Shown piece by piece: positions 22,201 through 34,210 of a DNA stretch of 64,000 nt. The translations under genes and the position numbers were made by a program. Within the stretch, counting starts at the first letter, position 1; every line of letters starts with the position of its first letter. A model generated the notes under the pieces. It made no database searches and was not told the origin of the DNA. It saw only the letters and a list, made by a program, of their open reading frames with translations. Source of the DNA: Adineta ricciae (lineage: Eukaryota > Rotifera > Eurotatoria > Adinetida > Adinetidae); the NCBI GenBank assembly GCA_905250025.1, contig CAJNOJ010000080.1, forward strand, positions 62,001-126,000, given 5' to 3'.

Positions 22201-25200
22201 ACCAGATGCGGCGAACTGTTCGATATTGTGATCGATCAACGTAACACGATAACCATTTATTAACGGGAATACCACGGATGGTATCGTTGCCAATATAAAC
22301 TGGTGTTATTTTTTGATCCGGAGTGTCGCTGGAGAAGAGTAAGAATTCGTTTAGAGGACGAATATGCCATGTACCATCTGCTAGTTTGATAGCCGATGCA
22401 CCATCTAAAAACCGAAAAGATGAATCGTATCTCGGCAAATTAGCTATCTAAGCTTACCCATGATGTTGTTGACTCCAATATCATTAACAGTACAGTATTT
22501 TCCTCCATAGTACGTCGATTTCTTGAGTATATTGTAATAGTAATATTCAGCATCGATAAATCCATTTTGATTTTTCACCAATATCATTGTATTTGCGTTG
22601 TAATCGAAGAGATATTCATAGAGCGATAGTTTGCTTGGAAGTGTTAAGTTCGATAATAGGCTGCTAACTTCTACGCGTTCAAGTGTGAATTCTGCTTTGA
22701 GAGGAAATTTAGGGAATTGTGGCGGGTTTTGCGTTGATGGAGTTGGTGGTGGATTAGTTGTGCATAATCTTGGATCACCAAACCAATTCGGGTTGATTGT
22801 TGTTGTTGGGTCCTGTGCGTAGTATCCCGAGATAAACAAGCATAGTAGGCACAGAAGTCCGTATTGTTCTTGCATTGTTGTTTTAACAAACGAATAAATG
22901 AAAATGATATAAAACTGTTAGTTGAGTAACTGTAAAATAGAAAACGAAAGTGATAAGATAAGAAAAACTTGGAGATTCATGTGAGAGAGAGAGTATGTGT
23001 ATGAAAGTAACGGAGAGAAAAAACGAGCAGAAGTAGATTGTTTAATGTTGTTGTTTATAAAGATAAGATGAAAAAGACAAATATAACTTGTAAATATCAA
23101 TATCTTCGTTTGCTTTATAGGATTTACCAAATGGTTTTTATTCTGATATAAGTGCATTTCATTCGACTTTGAGGTGAATTGATCAAAAGGAAGATACTTT
23201 CGAAAGAGAAAATCGCGAAATTTCACTCCTATTTTGTCTTTTTCTCTTTAAAATAGAGAATTAAAACGTATCGCATATCATCCAATTGTATTCACCATAA
23301 CAGATAACAGTTCGTTAACAGCAGCAAATAATCCTCATCTATTGTTCTCATTATCGATCATCGACGAGCTGAAAATCGAACAAATTAGGTGAACAGATCT
23401 TCTTCTTTGAAAACACTTTTCTGAAACAAGCGTTTTCCATCTAGTTTCAATACGATTGCACCGACGTATATGAAAAAAGGTCTCGATTTGGTCATTCAAC
23501 AAGCATCGTTGTTCGTATGTGTATCAACATCCGTATTGATTGACTATCGTTCCCTACATAGAAACTAAAACCACCACCGCGAGATTGTGTAAGTGGCATT
23601 ATTCAAACAGCGAACGGCGATCTTCGATTAGCGATCAATACATTACAATTTTCAAGTAAAGTTTTTACAAATTGACGGAAAGTAGACAAGATTTTGTTTG
23701 ATAGGTAGTGACAGTAAAGTGAAATCATCGGTAACAACGAGCAACTCCAAAGATACGTGTTTATCATTGTTTCAAGGTCTTGGTCGAATTTTGTATAAAA
23801 AAGGTCTTTTTTTTTCGAAGAAAATATTTCTCCGTTGTGTACGAATAAGTAACGTATTTAGATTATGAAGAGAATTCAACTGATGAAAGTAAAAACCAAC
23901 AGCCTGAAGTAAGATTCAGCATGACTATTTTGAAATCAATTTTAACTTTCACTCTAATCCGGTAGAATCTTATCGAACAATGTCACATATCAGCATCAAC
24001 ATTCATTGGATTTCTATTCGAAAATTATCTGGATTTCTATTCCTTATTGGATGATATCGGTCAATTATGCGATCATCTCAGTATAACTGAATATATTCTC
24101 AATGATTGGGAGGTAAAATTTCTTTCTTGATGAGAGATTGATTGATGGTGTTTCTAGACACGTTCACAACTCGTCTCAATCTCATCGAGTATCGCTTGTC
24201 GAGCAGTACGATTATGCAATTCCACACTGGTCAGTCGAGGCTTCAGACCAATGCGCAAGCCACAAGAGAATGAGATCAAATCTCGAGTAGATATCCGATT
24301 TTGTTGAAAATATCAGCTCAGATCTTTATATTCAGGCACAAAAAAATCGAACAATCTTGACGACCAATAAGCTATGTGAGTTTGAAAATGTTTATGCTTC
24401 TTATCACTAAACTATTGAATAGATTACGGCTGTTCCGAAGAAGAATATTTCACCACTATCTTACCATATCAAGCATGTTTGTTAAAAGTTTCGAATTCTT
24501 CGATGATAAGTCAGATAGTTAATCAAGAAAATTCTTTCAATTACGATTTTTCTCTTCTAGACGCTACGAATCGTTCAATTGTAGACATTGGCTACATTAA
24601 TCGATCTTCCAAGAAACGGTAAGTCAACAAGTACAAAACGCATCTCTCCTTGTTAAATTTCTCGAAACATCAAGTAACTAATTGAATTATCCTCAAATCA
24701 AAACTGTCTGTTATGATTACTTATTAATCGTAATCTCGTACGAGAAAATAACTCGAAATTCTCTTGTTTTGTTTTATCAGTATACATATCAACAGAGTAG
24801 CTCGAATTGCTAATACTTCAGTTAGCTGTATACTCCGTTGCCTCTATTTTTGTACTTGACAACTTGACATTTGCCAATTTTCCTTCGAATATCGAACAAT
24901 TTTTTTTGTCTTTGACCAACTCTAAAGGAAAACAATGTATCAGATGGATTCTCGTTTATACCGTCTGGAAAATGATAGTTATTTCTATACGACGAGCTTG
25001 CCATCGTAGGTCTGTGACCTTGAATTTGCAAAAAACTGTCAATTGCGAACGAGAAACAACATCATTAGAAGAACTAATCTGATTTTTGACCGATATTCTG
25101 ATAAATAATCCTGTCAGGGCGAAACCATCTTTTCCCCCCAAATATTAATGTCGGTCATCAATCAGAACTAATTGATTTTCTTTCATCATAACAAAGATTT

Positions 25201-25548
25201 CTAACAATCAGTATTCTCATCTTCGACATTTTGTCTTACTAAACATTTCTACGCGGATGTATTCTTATTATTAATAAGTTAGGTCATTGAGAAGACCTAA
25301 TAGAAAGTAGATTACGCTATCAGTGTTACAGATAAGTCTATTTTTACATATTTCGCCTCTTTTTCTTTAGATTCGATATGAGTTCGATGGTTACAGAGAA
25401 GAACAGTTCGATCGCACTTTTAACTGATCAAAGCAAAGCAGAAACAGACGAAACTGCATTCAATTTCTCAATAAATCATGCAACAACGGTGAAACTGAAC
25501 AAATTAGAATACGATGATTCGGTTGATATCGACCCTATTGATGATTAG
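19285..25548 (+). CDS. RAD17: RAD17 checkpoint clamp loader
   Basis: Fifteen exons, all in phase: 19285..19683, 19734..19887, 20287..20462, 23121..23173, 23257..23388, 23445..23514, 23562..23655, 23705..23803, 23862..23908, 23966..24112, 24158..24286, 24336..24375, 24423..24509, 24561..24618, 25371..25548; 620 aa (human 681). RAD17 with RFC2-5 loads the 9-1-1 clamp at damaged DNA. The sequence shows WSSLFRPKTRHDLVVHPKKV, Walker A GPSGSGKST, Walker B LVLIED then LPNGFYSD, a sensor region (VFTITDNSS, SFNTIAPTYMKKGL) and GDLRLAINTLQFS. The tail ends in acidic EYDDSVDIDPIDD, like the conserved C-terminus. Intron 3 (20463..23120, 2,658 bp) holds a complete antisense gene. Intron 14 (752 bp) is also long. 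The 24509/24561 join uses a weak GTCAGA donor; reading through also keeps frame. Confidence 0.94.
20587..22875 (-). CDS. Signal-peptide, single-pass membrane protein (LolA-like family, tentative), nested in a RAD17 intron
   Basis: Three exons: 22458..22875, 21604..22404, 20587..21551; 727 aa. I do not recognise a defined function. It has a signal peptide (YGLLCLLCLFISGYYA), a large extracellular region with paired cysteines and potential N-glycosylation sites, a transmembrane helix near the C-terminus (IIVGLLIGLIVGVIIAGV) and a short basic, serine/asparagine-rich cytoplasmic tail. The central part has a YIGNDTIRGIPVNKWLSCYV stretch like that in invertebrate proteins annotated with LolA-like domains, which suggests but does not prove that family. 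The start at 22875 gives the signal peptide directly. The whole gene, including introns, lies inside RAD17 intron 3 on the opposite strand. Confidence 0.88.
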
Positions 25549-26022
25549 TTTTGTAAAAAAAGAAAAGTACTCCTTGTATCTGTCTTTCATATGTATATAT
25601 ATATGTACACATAGCGATATTTTTTATCTAATGATTTGTTCATTCTTTCTTTTAAACAGAGAATTCACAAGAAAAGACTTGAATTTTTCTAAAATATATA
25701 TGTGTGTATGTTCGTATAACTTATATGTGCGTAAAAAGAGCAGACAAAAGAAGAATTGAACAAAATGAAAATAGATAATGTGTGTGCGTGTGTGTGTCGG
25801 AATAGATTAAAAAGCAAAAATGATAAACAGAAATTCATCAAGGTATTATTGAGGTTATATTTAAAAGAAGCCAAATAAAGGAACGGTTGACGGAATTAGG
25901 TAAGAACAAAGGAACTCTTTACGTGTATATGTCGAAGTATATGTCTTTCGTTTGAAATAGTTTGGAAAATGTCTTTGTGTGTCGAACGGAATTCATAATT
26001 GATGGAAATGTTTTCTTTTTTT
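25549..26022. other. Intergenic region, convergent 3' ends of RAD17 and MEF2
   Basis: 474 bp with TA- and TG-rich simple sequence (ATATATATATGTAC at about 25595..25608, GTGTGTGCGTGTGTGTGT near 25779). Presumed 3' UTRs of both genes. No gene seen. Confidence 0.5.
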
Positions 26023-27452
26023 TTATTGCCATAAACGAGTCGGTTTAGAACTCGTTGGCTCGTAACACAACTCATTTCGTCCAGTGTTTGCTACTGCTGA
26101 TGCACTCGTTGTATAGACAATTTGTTCTTGTTTGATTAGATTTCGATTAAGTGTTTGTTGTTGTTGCTGCTGATGATGTTGTTGTTGTTGTTGCCCGGTA
26201 AGAATAATTGAGTTTGGACTGTTTGTTAACATAATCGTTTGAGCTGAACCGATGTTTGTTGTTTGACAGTCGCGATTTATAATACTAAAATGCAAGAAGA
26301 GTCGATGAATACGAATGCCAAACGCTCGAAGTTTCTTCTTACTTAATCGGTAAATTGGATGATGATGTATTGCTATTCGTAACGACAGCAGCGTTGGTTA
26401 GTGAGGCTAAGAAATTCGATGTTAATTGCGATGCTAACGCGCTGATATCAATAGCTGAAACACTCATATCCGGGCCAACTAGAACGGAATTTGAAATGTG
26501 AAAAGACGTTTGTATTTGTTGATGTACAAACCTGTCATGATTCGGCCAATATTTGTTATCGGTTGTTGAGTCGTAAAACTGTTCATTGTTGGCTGCTGCT
26601 GTTGTTTAATCTGAAAAGAAAGATGGTCGACGAGTTATTTCGAAGAAAAGGCCTTCCTTACATGATTTAAATTCGAATGATTATTATTGGTAATGTTATT
26701 TCCATACTGATTACAATCAACAGATTTCGGAATTGGATAAACGGGAATGTTATTCGCTGTTGTTCCTAGTGAAGGCGGTGGTGTTAATTGTTGTTCACTT
26801 GATGGCGATGTTAAATATTGAAAATCCGGTAGAACAGTAGTAGTTGTATTGTTGAGGAATGTCATATCGTGTCCATTGCTTGACGAACAATTTAAATTGC
26901 TATTCACTAGAAACTGAAAATCAATAAAAGTAAAATACTAATTTCTTTCGATATCAAAATTCCAATCTTACATTGTTAACTGTATCAGCAAACATTTGTT
27001 CAATATCATTGGTGAATGTACTACTAATTCCACTGTCGGTTTGCTCACCACTATTATCATCATGTTGATCCATAAGTTGATGATCGTCATTGGTGTTTGA
27101 AATGTTCATTTGCGTTGGTTTGATTTTCTTGTTTAAAATCTGTAAGAAAGAAGAAAACATCAGACGAGCTCCTTGCATTTGTGGCTACACTTACATCGAT
27201 TATATCGACATTTGTGCATGACTCATGTGGTTCATTGTAATCCGCATATTTCAGAAGAACTTTGTTGATATCCGATGAAGCATATTGAAATAATCGATCG
27301 TTGCTATTGAAGATCATCAAAGCGATTTCACAACCACATAAAACAGACAATTCGTAGGCTTTCTTCATTAAACCAAATTTCCGTTTAGTAAATGTCACTT
27401 GACGAGTACGTTCGTCGATAATACGAGTGATATTGATTTTCTTTCTACCCAT
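26023..27452 (-). CDS. MEF2: MEF2 MADS-box transcription factor
   Basis: Six exons: 27195..27452, 26972..27139, 26662..26913, 26532..26610, 26343..26478, 26023..26284; 384 aa, phases consistent. MEF2 controls muscle, neuronal and other differentiation programmes by binding A/T-rich sites as a dimer. The MADS box ([46 protein letters not shown]) and the start of the MEF2 domain ([20 protein letters not shown]) fill exon 1. The rest is low-complexity S, T, N and Q, with a Q/H-rich run in the last exon, as in other MEF2 activation regions. I chose the ATG at 27452, since MEF2 proteins begin MGRKK. The frame is open upstream to an ATG at 27527, so a 25-residue extension or an upstream splice acceptor is possible. 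Confidence 0.95.
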
Positions 27453-29769
27453 GATTTTCTTTGTCACTGAACCACTGTTGGTATTGGTAGATTTGGTTAT
27501 TGCTGATGTTTCGTTGTTGTGTAACATACTCGTATACGAGCGTGAAGAATTTTCAAAGACCGTTTCCGAGCCAGATGATAAACCGATTCAATCTTGGCGC
27601 ATAGCCAACCCAAACGTTCACTTCTTAGAAAAAAGAACATCATTATGAAGATATCACGTCGATTGATCAGACTGATTAAAAAGCAAATTCTTCGATTAGA
27701 CTTTCTTGACATTTGCATTCGAAGGATAATATCTTTGCTCCGGAGAATCGATCTTGTCGGAGAAGACTCTGCTAATTTCTTTTTTATTTACTATATATAG
27801 ATGTGAAATATAATAACGACAAGTGTATCATGTATAGGTTTTCTGTTGTTGCTTAGTCAGTATAGGATTATTCTCTTTTATTTGCCTAAGATTTCTTTTT
27901 GTCTATCCAAAATATCCATAAGAAGAAAAATGGCTCGTTTTGGTTACTTACCAGAATAGAATCTTTTTAGCGCACAAACAAACGGTGATGCTACACAAAT
28001 CTGTCTTGTTGCCTTTTGCGCTCGGCGAACCAGAATCATACAGGCGGATGGATTGTATATATGCATATATATCTTTTCTCTCTCGCTCTCTTTCTCCTCT
28101 TTTCTTTGTATTATCCGATTTTTTTCCGTACCCGTCGCCTTTTTCCTCTTCTCCGTATATCAGCCGAAAGGATAATATTCATTGCATTCTGACTGGCTTA
28201 TACCTCTTGAGGATAATTCGACAAACGGAATCGTGGGCGTTATTACCATCCGTATACAATAGAAGATATCTTCTGCTTCGCTGCTGCTGCTGCTGTACGA
28301 TACATATACATGGAAAGAAGGAGAAAGATGATGAAAAACAGACCTATGTAGGGAAGAAAGCAAACTGAAGAAGGAGGCGCGGTCGGAGAATTGATTGTCT
28401 ATGTATACTGTTCATTTGCTTTTCTTTTCTCATCAACATCCATTTTCAAGTCAATTAGGAGTGAATGCATGTAAAGATGAACTACTGAGCCATTCATTCT
28501 ATTATTTCTTCAGTCGACGTGATGAAACGTTTGTGCATACATACATACACACATATATATCAATCAGGCATTATGCCCATCATCAACAGTTGTTAGCCAA
28601 TGACCTATATGAGAAGTTATTGATGAGAAAAATTCTTGCTGTTGATGTTGACCTATTTAGAACTCGAATAAGCAGCTAACTAATGTCTTCGAATATCTCA
28701 TCTATTTTGACAAAACATTTTTTCTCGTCAAAGAAATATTCACATAAATATTTTCTTTATTTATCCATGAAAATATAAACACAATCCTAATGAAAAGATA
28801 ATAGACATGCATTTTCCGCGAAGAAGAAGAAGAAGAAGTAAACTTCAATTGAATCTTACGTATGTATTTATTACTCGCGATGTTCAGAAGATGTACACGA
28901 TATAAATACAGCTGTGAATGATTATGATAAACAACAAACGAGAGATTTTTTTCCATTAGGATTCTGTTTATTCGAAATGCATGAAAAGTAATTGAAAGTC
29001 TTGATTAGTTGAAGATCAAAAGAACGGAATCAATCTTATTGATTATATCTTTGAATATGTTTCATTTTCTATCATTATGCAGTCATAAATCATCTACAGA
29101 ATATGAAAACTATGTCAAGCACGTCCAGATGATGTCAAACTCGAACAAACAGCGTCAGTTGTTGTTTTGTAATCGTCAGCTTATATAAACATCAAATCTT
29201 CTTTTGTTATTCATACAAAGCAAAGAGGAATTCGTTCCTGTCTTAGATGTATTTTTTGTACTGTATAATCCGAGAAAAGTCGCCTTACACGTCGTCTTCT
29301 TTTTTCATAGACTAGATCATTAATAATCATGATGGGATATAAAAACTAAACATGATGTTTTTACCGCTGACATACGATCGATCATCTTCAATATGAGGAG
29401 ATTTATATCAGATTTCGTTTATATAATAAATGAGTATTCAATATTAAGCAATCATCGTTCATGTTCAAATACATTTCCAGATGTAATGTTCCTCACTCGA
29501 GATCAAACCGTTGCTTGATTACTAGAGAGACTAGCCGACGATTTGATGATGCATTATCAGACTCTTCTTGTTTACATTTGTCAAAATCAATCGAGAAAGA
29601 AAATGAACGATGCGCCGATGGTTATGTGAGATATGATGATGTTCATTGTGAGTCAACGGTTATGAGTATATCGATCAAAAGCTCTTTTGTATTATTTTAA
29701 CGAAAAACAAGTTTCACATTATCTTTGTTCATTCAAAAAAAAACGAAGAGCCGGTCTAATTTCTTCTTT
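27453..29769. other. Intergenic region upstream of MEF2
   Basis: 2.3 kb between the MEF2 start and the stop of the small secreted protein gene. It is AT-rich with several T, GA and GAAGAA runs (for example 28815..28838). Open frames on both strands have no family likeness and low-complexity composition. Presumed MEF2 promoter and enhancers; no RNA gene or element seen. Confidence 0.45.
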
Positions 29770-30164
29770 CTAACGACCATAGCCACTGCCCACTTCATAG
29801 ATCTGGAAGGCTTCCCATGTTTGAATATCAGGACCTATATGAAAAAGAAAATTTCAGTGACTATGCAATAGAAATTATCTTACAGTAGCGTGATCCAGTT
29901 AACTTATTGATGCTTGGTTCACAGCGCTCTTCATATTTCTCAGCTGCTTCTCGTTTTTGTTCTTCACATCGAGTCTTTCCAGGATGAAAAAGCGTTCTCT
30001 TCAAGAAGTTCGATGCTGTCTCATGGTCTAAATTCAAACTTCACTCAATATTCATCTCCATCGTCCATTTCCTTACCAAGATCATCAATGCTATTTTCTG
30101 GTCTTGCCCAAATTTCTGTACCAAGAATACCAACGATAATGCAAATCAATAAAAATTCCTTCAT
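29770..30164 (-). CDS. Small secreted cysteine-containing protein A (family unknown)
   Basis: Three exons: 30077..30164, 29884..30027, 29770..29834; 98 aa, in phase. I do not recognise the family. It has a signal peptide (MKEFLLICIIVGILGTEIWA), then a charged helical middle (CEEQKREAAEKYEERCEP) and a C-terminal block with RYCPDIQTWEAF. Three cysteines lie in the mature part. The motif order YEE.CE, RYCPD, TW.A(F/W) is shared with gene B at 32050..32568, which is transcribed away from this gene about 1.9 kb off; the two appear to be paralogues. A TATA box (TATAAA, minus strand, 30221..30226) lies about 57 nt upstream of the ATG. Confidence 0.82.
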
Positions 30165-32049
30165 AATTGTTCCCTTGGATTACAACTAACTTATGACCGA
30201 AGAACGCAGATAATGAGCAATTTATACTTTCTATCACGTCGATTATTTCTTATATTCTACCCCGAAGATCTCTTCATACTGCACATTGTACCATAAAATA
30301 AAAGGCCTAAGCTGATATTCGATGATATCAAGTGGATTCTACTATTCACAAAAGAAATCATCTACGCTCTCAGTAAACGAAAGGAAAAAACTTCTTTCAA
30401 CCAATGATATACTTAGGGCAATGCAAAAAATAGTGAGCGAGATACGTTATTCCCCATTAGACGGAGGCCTAGAAAGTTGTATTTTTTTATTATTAGGTAG
30501 AGCGTGTTTCGCTCTCTCCTTCGATGTCGCTTGAAAAGTTCATAGTGCGTATGACGATCTATTTAACATCCAGAATTTCATTCATTTTTTATTCAAATAG
30601 ATTTACCACTTATTGGTGAATGAGTCGAAATTCTATCGAATGATCGAAGTAAAATGATTTCTTCTGAACGGATAGATCGACACATGAAATCGAAATCAAC
30701 GTGATAAAATGAATAAGCAAGTATTATATTAATAACATAGTCACTTATATCAGAATAATTGAAAAGAATTTTATGCCCGATAAAACACGTAAACAAAGTG
30801 TGTAAGATTTCGATTGGAAGAAGATTGAAAAAACATCTACGCGACATGTTACTTTTATGATCGAATACAAAAAATTGAAAATAAAAGCAATGTTTGTCAC
30901 TCTACGACAAAAGTTATAGATATAAACTACCTTTGTTATCAAACACACGATAGAAACTATGAAATATTGTCATGAGATCGTTCACCTTTCTCGTTTAATC
31001 ATGAATCTCATCTTGTTGTCAAGAATATATACAAGATTTATATTCGAAGTTAATTTATAGTTTTTCTTGTCGATACAGTGCATCGGAAAGTTGTAGGTGT
31101 GAAGAAAAGATTGATAAAAAGAGAATCTTTCAAATTATCTGTTTTATTATATCTCTCGTATTGAAAAACCATACTACATCTTCATTCTCTTTCTATTTCG
31201 AAAAAAAATGTTTCTCTTTACCATAGAAAAGTGTGAGAAATCGAAGCCAAATGAGAACTTTTGGTGAAGAGATATGTGTATAAACATCATGTGGATGAAA
31301 TTTGGAATACATTTTACAAGGTCATTACATATTCATAATCATCTAAGTAATTTCACTGTGAACAAATTGCTTTTCATACAACTATCGTTTTCGTAGTCGT
31401 TTAATAATTGAATGAATAATTTACTTTTATTGAGTAAATAGCTGATAACATTGAAGTGCATGAAAGTCGTGGCTTAAAATTCAAAGGTTTTATGTATTAA
31501 TATCTTCGGACTTCTTGAATCCAACAATCTGATAATATTTCTATACATGAATCATTCATTTTTCATATCAAGGGATTTGTTTGTGCACTAAATAGCATTT
31601 GATGTTTCTACAATTACTACATAAGATTTCATCTCTTAGCAATGAATAATCAAAACATACATTATTCGCATTTGTGTGCCTTTTAATCGTGCCAGTCGAA
31701 CATAAATATTCTTTCTCTCTTAAAAGTAAATGATTACAGACGATAAAGAGAAAGCAAATCGTTAATCATACCTGATACTGGCATTACCTGGCAATGTTGA
31801 TCTTTTTCAAGTGCGACTTCGGTTTTTTTTCGCTCGATGCACAATTAAAATACACGATATCGTATACATAAAGATCATGAGGGGGAAGAGAGACAGAGAG
31901 AAACACTTCTGGATATAAAAAGCGAAATCTTAAATATATACATTTTATATTCGATCTTTTCATATTTGAAGGAAAAATATTAAAGGTAAGTGTAATATTT
32001 TCGAAGTCTGAATGATGTCTTGTACAGAATCGCTTGTAGAATCGTGAAA
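30165..32049. other. Divergent intergenic region between the two small secreted protein genes
   Basis: 1.9 kb of AT-rich DNA holding both promoters (TATA boxes near 30221 and 31914). No open frame with family likeness. A stretch at about 30479..30530 with GGTAGAGCG looked like part of a tRNA but does not fold as one. Confidence 0.45.
31914..31920 (+). promoter_or_regulatory. TATA box of small secreted protein gene B
   Basis: TATAAAA about 130 nt upstream of the ATG at 32050. Gene A has a TATAAA at 30221..30226 on the minus strand. Inference from motif and position. Confidence 0.45.
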
Positions 32050-32568
32050 ATGAATGCCAAATCTCTTTCCATTCTTTTACTCGTCTTCGGTTTGTTATTC
32101 ACATTGGCTCAATGTGGAAGATTGACAAAACGAAGTTATGGTGAAGACGCGGATGATGATAGCAATGGTAATGAAAATGAAAATGACAATGGTGCTGATG
32201 ATAACAGTGTCGATGATGATGCGGATCTACGTGGTAAGAAAACAGATGCATGATCGGTATCTGGATTGACGAGATCGATTAATTTTAGCTGAAAAACGAG
32301 CCATTCGTGCTTTCCTGGAAAACGAAAACGATGCCAGTGAATTTCTTGATCGATCAAGTCGATTATTTTCTGACCAAAAGAGTCATATGAAAGAAGCCAA
32401 AAAGAAGTAAGGATGATGGAATAACGATGAGCTTCTCTCCGAACTTTTCTTTTTCAATTCAGATATGAAGAGAAATGCGAACGTCTTCTCCACCCACGAT
32501 ACTGTCCAGATCTTGCCACATGGCCAGCTTGGAATCAAGCCTTCAACTCAGCTACCGGCAAAAAATAG
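32050..32568 (+). CDS. Small secreted acidic protein B (family unknown)
   Basis: Three exons: 32050..32233, 32289..32406, 32463..32568; 135 aa, in phase. It has a signal peptide (SLSILLLVFGLLFTLAQCG) and then LTKRS, a possible dibasic processing site. A strongly acidic, asparagine-rich stretch (about residues 32-60) is followed by a lysine-rich helix (MKEAKKKYEEKCE) and a C-terminal block HPRYCPDLATWPAW. The C-terminal half resembles protein A (29770..30164), while the acidic stretch is missing there. It could be a precursor from which a peptide is cut, or a structural secreted protein; I have no function to offer. Confidence 0.82.
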
Positions 32569-32831
32569 AACAGTTTAACTATTTTTTATTTTACCGCGTT
32601 CTTTTCTGCATAAATAAAGTGAAATCTAACATAGAACAAGCTCGAATTTGTTTTCTTGGGTAACTTCATCGTATTTACGAATCAAGTCATTAACCACATG
32701 AGAAGAAAAATAAATATTGCGTCCGTGATATTTATACGCCCTATTCGAAAAAGTTCTTTCGCATAGGTCGAATTGTAAAAATCAGATTTATTTGACTGAA
32801 ACAAAATATTTAACAACATTTGACAGACATG

Positions 32832-34125
32832 TCAATGATTCGTCCGCATGACAGGAAATGGATAAGCGAATGGTGATGAACTTGAATTGGGAGTACTGCT
32901 CTTTACTAATGTTTGCTGTTGAATACGAATTGTTTGCGTTTCCTAAGAAGAGAAAGACTATAAACTATTCATATGAATGAAAATAAAAACGAACCTGTTG
33001 GAGTGATGGTGCTTCAATCACCTTTGTTTCTTGTACTTCGTTCTTTTCAGAAACATTTGATTCAACATTTTGTTCATCTTCATTCTTTGCGATGTCATTT
33101 GTCGGTATCTGAAAAACAAAATACGCAAAAATCTTCGGCAACCGCAGATGTTTGTAACTAACTTGATCTATTTTGGATCGATCTCCATTCTGATTGGTAC
33201 CCGGTAGATTAATTCCCATCTCCTTCGCTTTGCGCAATCGTATTTGATTTAAACGTTCACTCATACTCGACTGTCGTTTTTCCTTTTCTTCCATGACTTT
33301 CATCTGCTCTGCTTTCGTATTCGCTCTCAATTCGTTCAAAGTGGCCATTTGTTCTGCACGTTGTTTATCATCGGTGGAAAACTTATAATAACCAATACCA
33401 TGCTCGCGTTTTTCATCGAAGAGCACATCTTCGTAATGAACATCGGTTTTGTTTCTTAACGCGTCCATATCCGATTCCCATTTGCTGCGCATCTGTTCGC
33501 GATGCAAACGTTCAACACGACGAATTTCTTCTTCGGATGTGGGTTTCGATGGAATCTCTTCGCGAGGTTTTCTCCTCTCTGCTGCTTTTAACTGTTCATA
33601 TTCTTCGGCAGTAACTAGACGCGTACGTCCGAAAGAATCTGTGTATTCGACTTCAGCTTTCGGTTGATTTGTTTCGTAGATTTTCCGTTCGAAATCAACG
33701 AGGAACGACTTGTCATCTTCATCATTCACGTCTTCTTCAGCTAACAGTTTCATTTCACTGTTTGACATAATTTCGTCGTAGAGTTTGGCCTTCGCCTCGA
33801 GAATAGCACGAGATTTAGCGAAGGCGATTTCATCTGCACGAGATAATGTTGTAGATGGGGATGATTGTGGTGCCGGAGTAGAAGATGATGTTTCTTCGTT
33901 TTTCTTTTTCCTTTTCGAAGGATTTGCTACTTCAACATCTAATTCCGCTTTCGTCTTCAGTTTCAATGAACTTGAGGTCGATTGTAGATTGTCAAGTATC
34001 GATGACGATGAAGCCGAGGATGATGAAGCACGTTGAACATCTTGTTTCTTACGTAACAGTTCAGCTTTCAATGACAAATATGAACTCGACGTATTGTCAA
34101 CCGTTTTTCTCGGTTCCGAATCCAT
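32832..34125 (-). CDS. CCDC174: CCDC174-like nuclear coiled-coil protein
   Basis: Three exons: 33163..34125, 32995..33108, 32832..32942; 395 aa. The human protein is nuclear and linked to spliceosome and exon-junction factors. Recognisable blocks are SLKAELLRKKQ near the N-terminus, EAKAKLYDEIM, FLVDFERKI, YTDSFGRTRLVT, VHYEDVLFDEKREHGIGYY and a charged coil with RLNQIRLRKAKEMG. Serine-rich low-complexity stretches lie around residues 30-50 and 75-95. The C-terminus is shorter than in vertebrates, ending in a serine/proline tail without the WSK-type blocks. The stop of prenylcysteine oxidase is not in conflict: 85 bp separate this start from the next upstream stop. Confidence 0.85.
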
Positions 34126-34210
34126 AGTTTCTCTATTTATCTGAAAAAAAAATAGAAAAAACAGAGTTGATCATTGAATAAAAATCGAATTGTTTAAGAA
34201 AGAGTCAATA

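Noticed and set aside
24619-25370. Open frames inside RAD17 intron 14 (for example 24807..25082)
   Set aside because: No family likeness and hydrophobic/low-complexity content. The flanking RAD17 exons join in phase across it.
27594-28679. Plus-strand open frames upstream of MEF2
   Set aside because: Skewed composition rich in R, I, L, S and Y, no recognisable domain, and overlapping simple repeats.
30479-30530. GGTAGAGCG-containing stretch resembling part of a tRNA
   Set aside because: No consistent acceptor stem, anticodon arm or TPsiC arm can be drawn around it.
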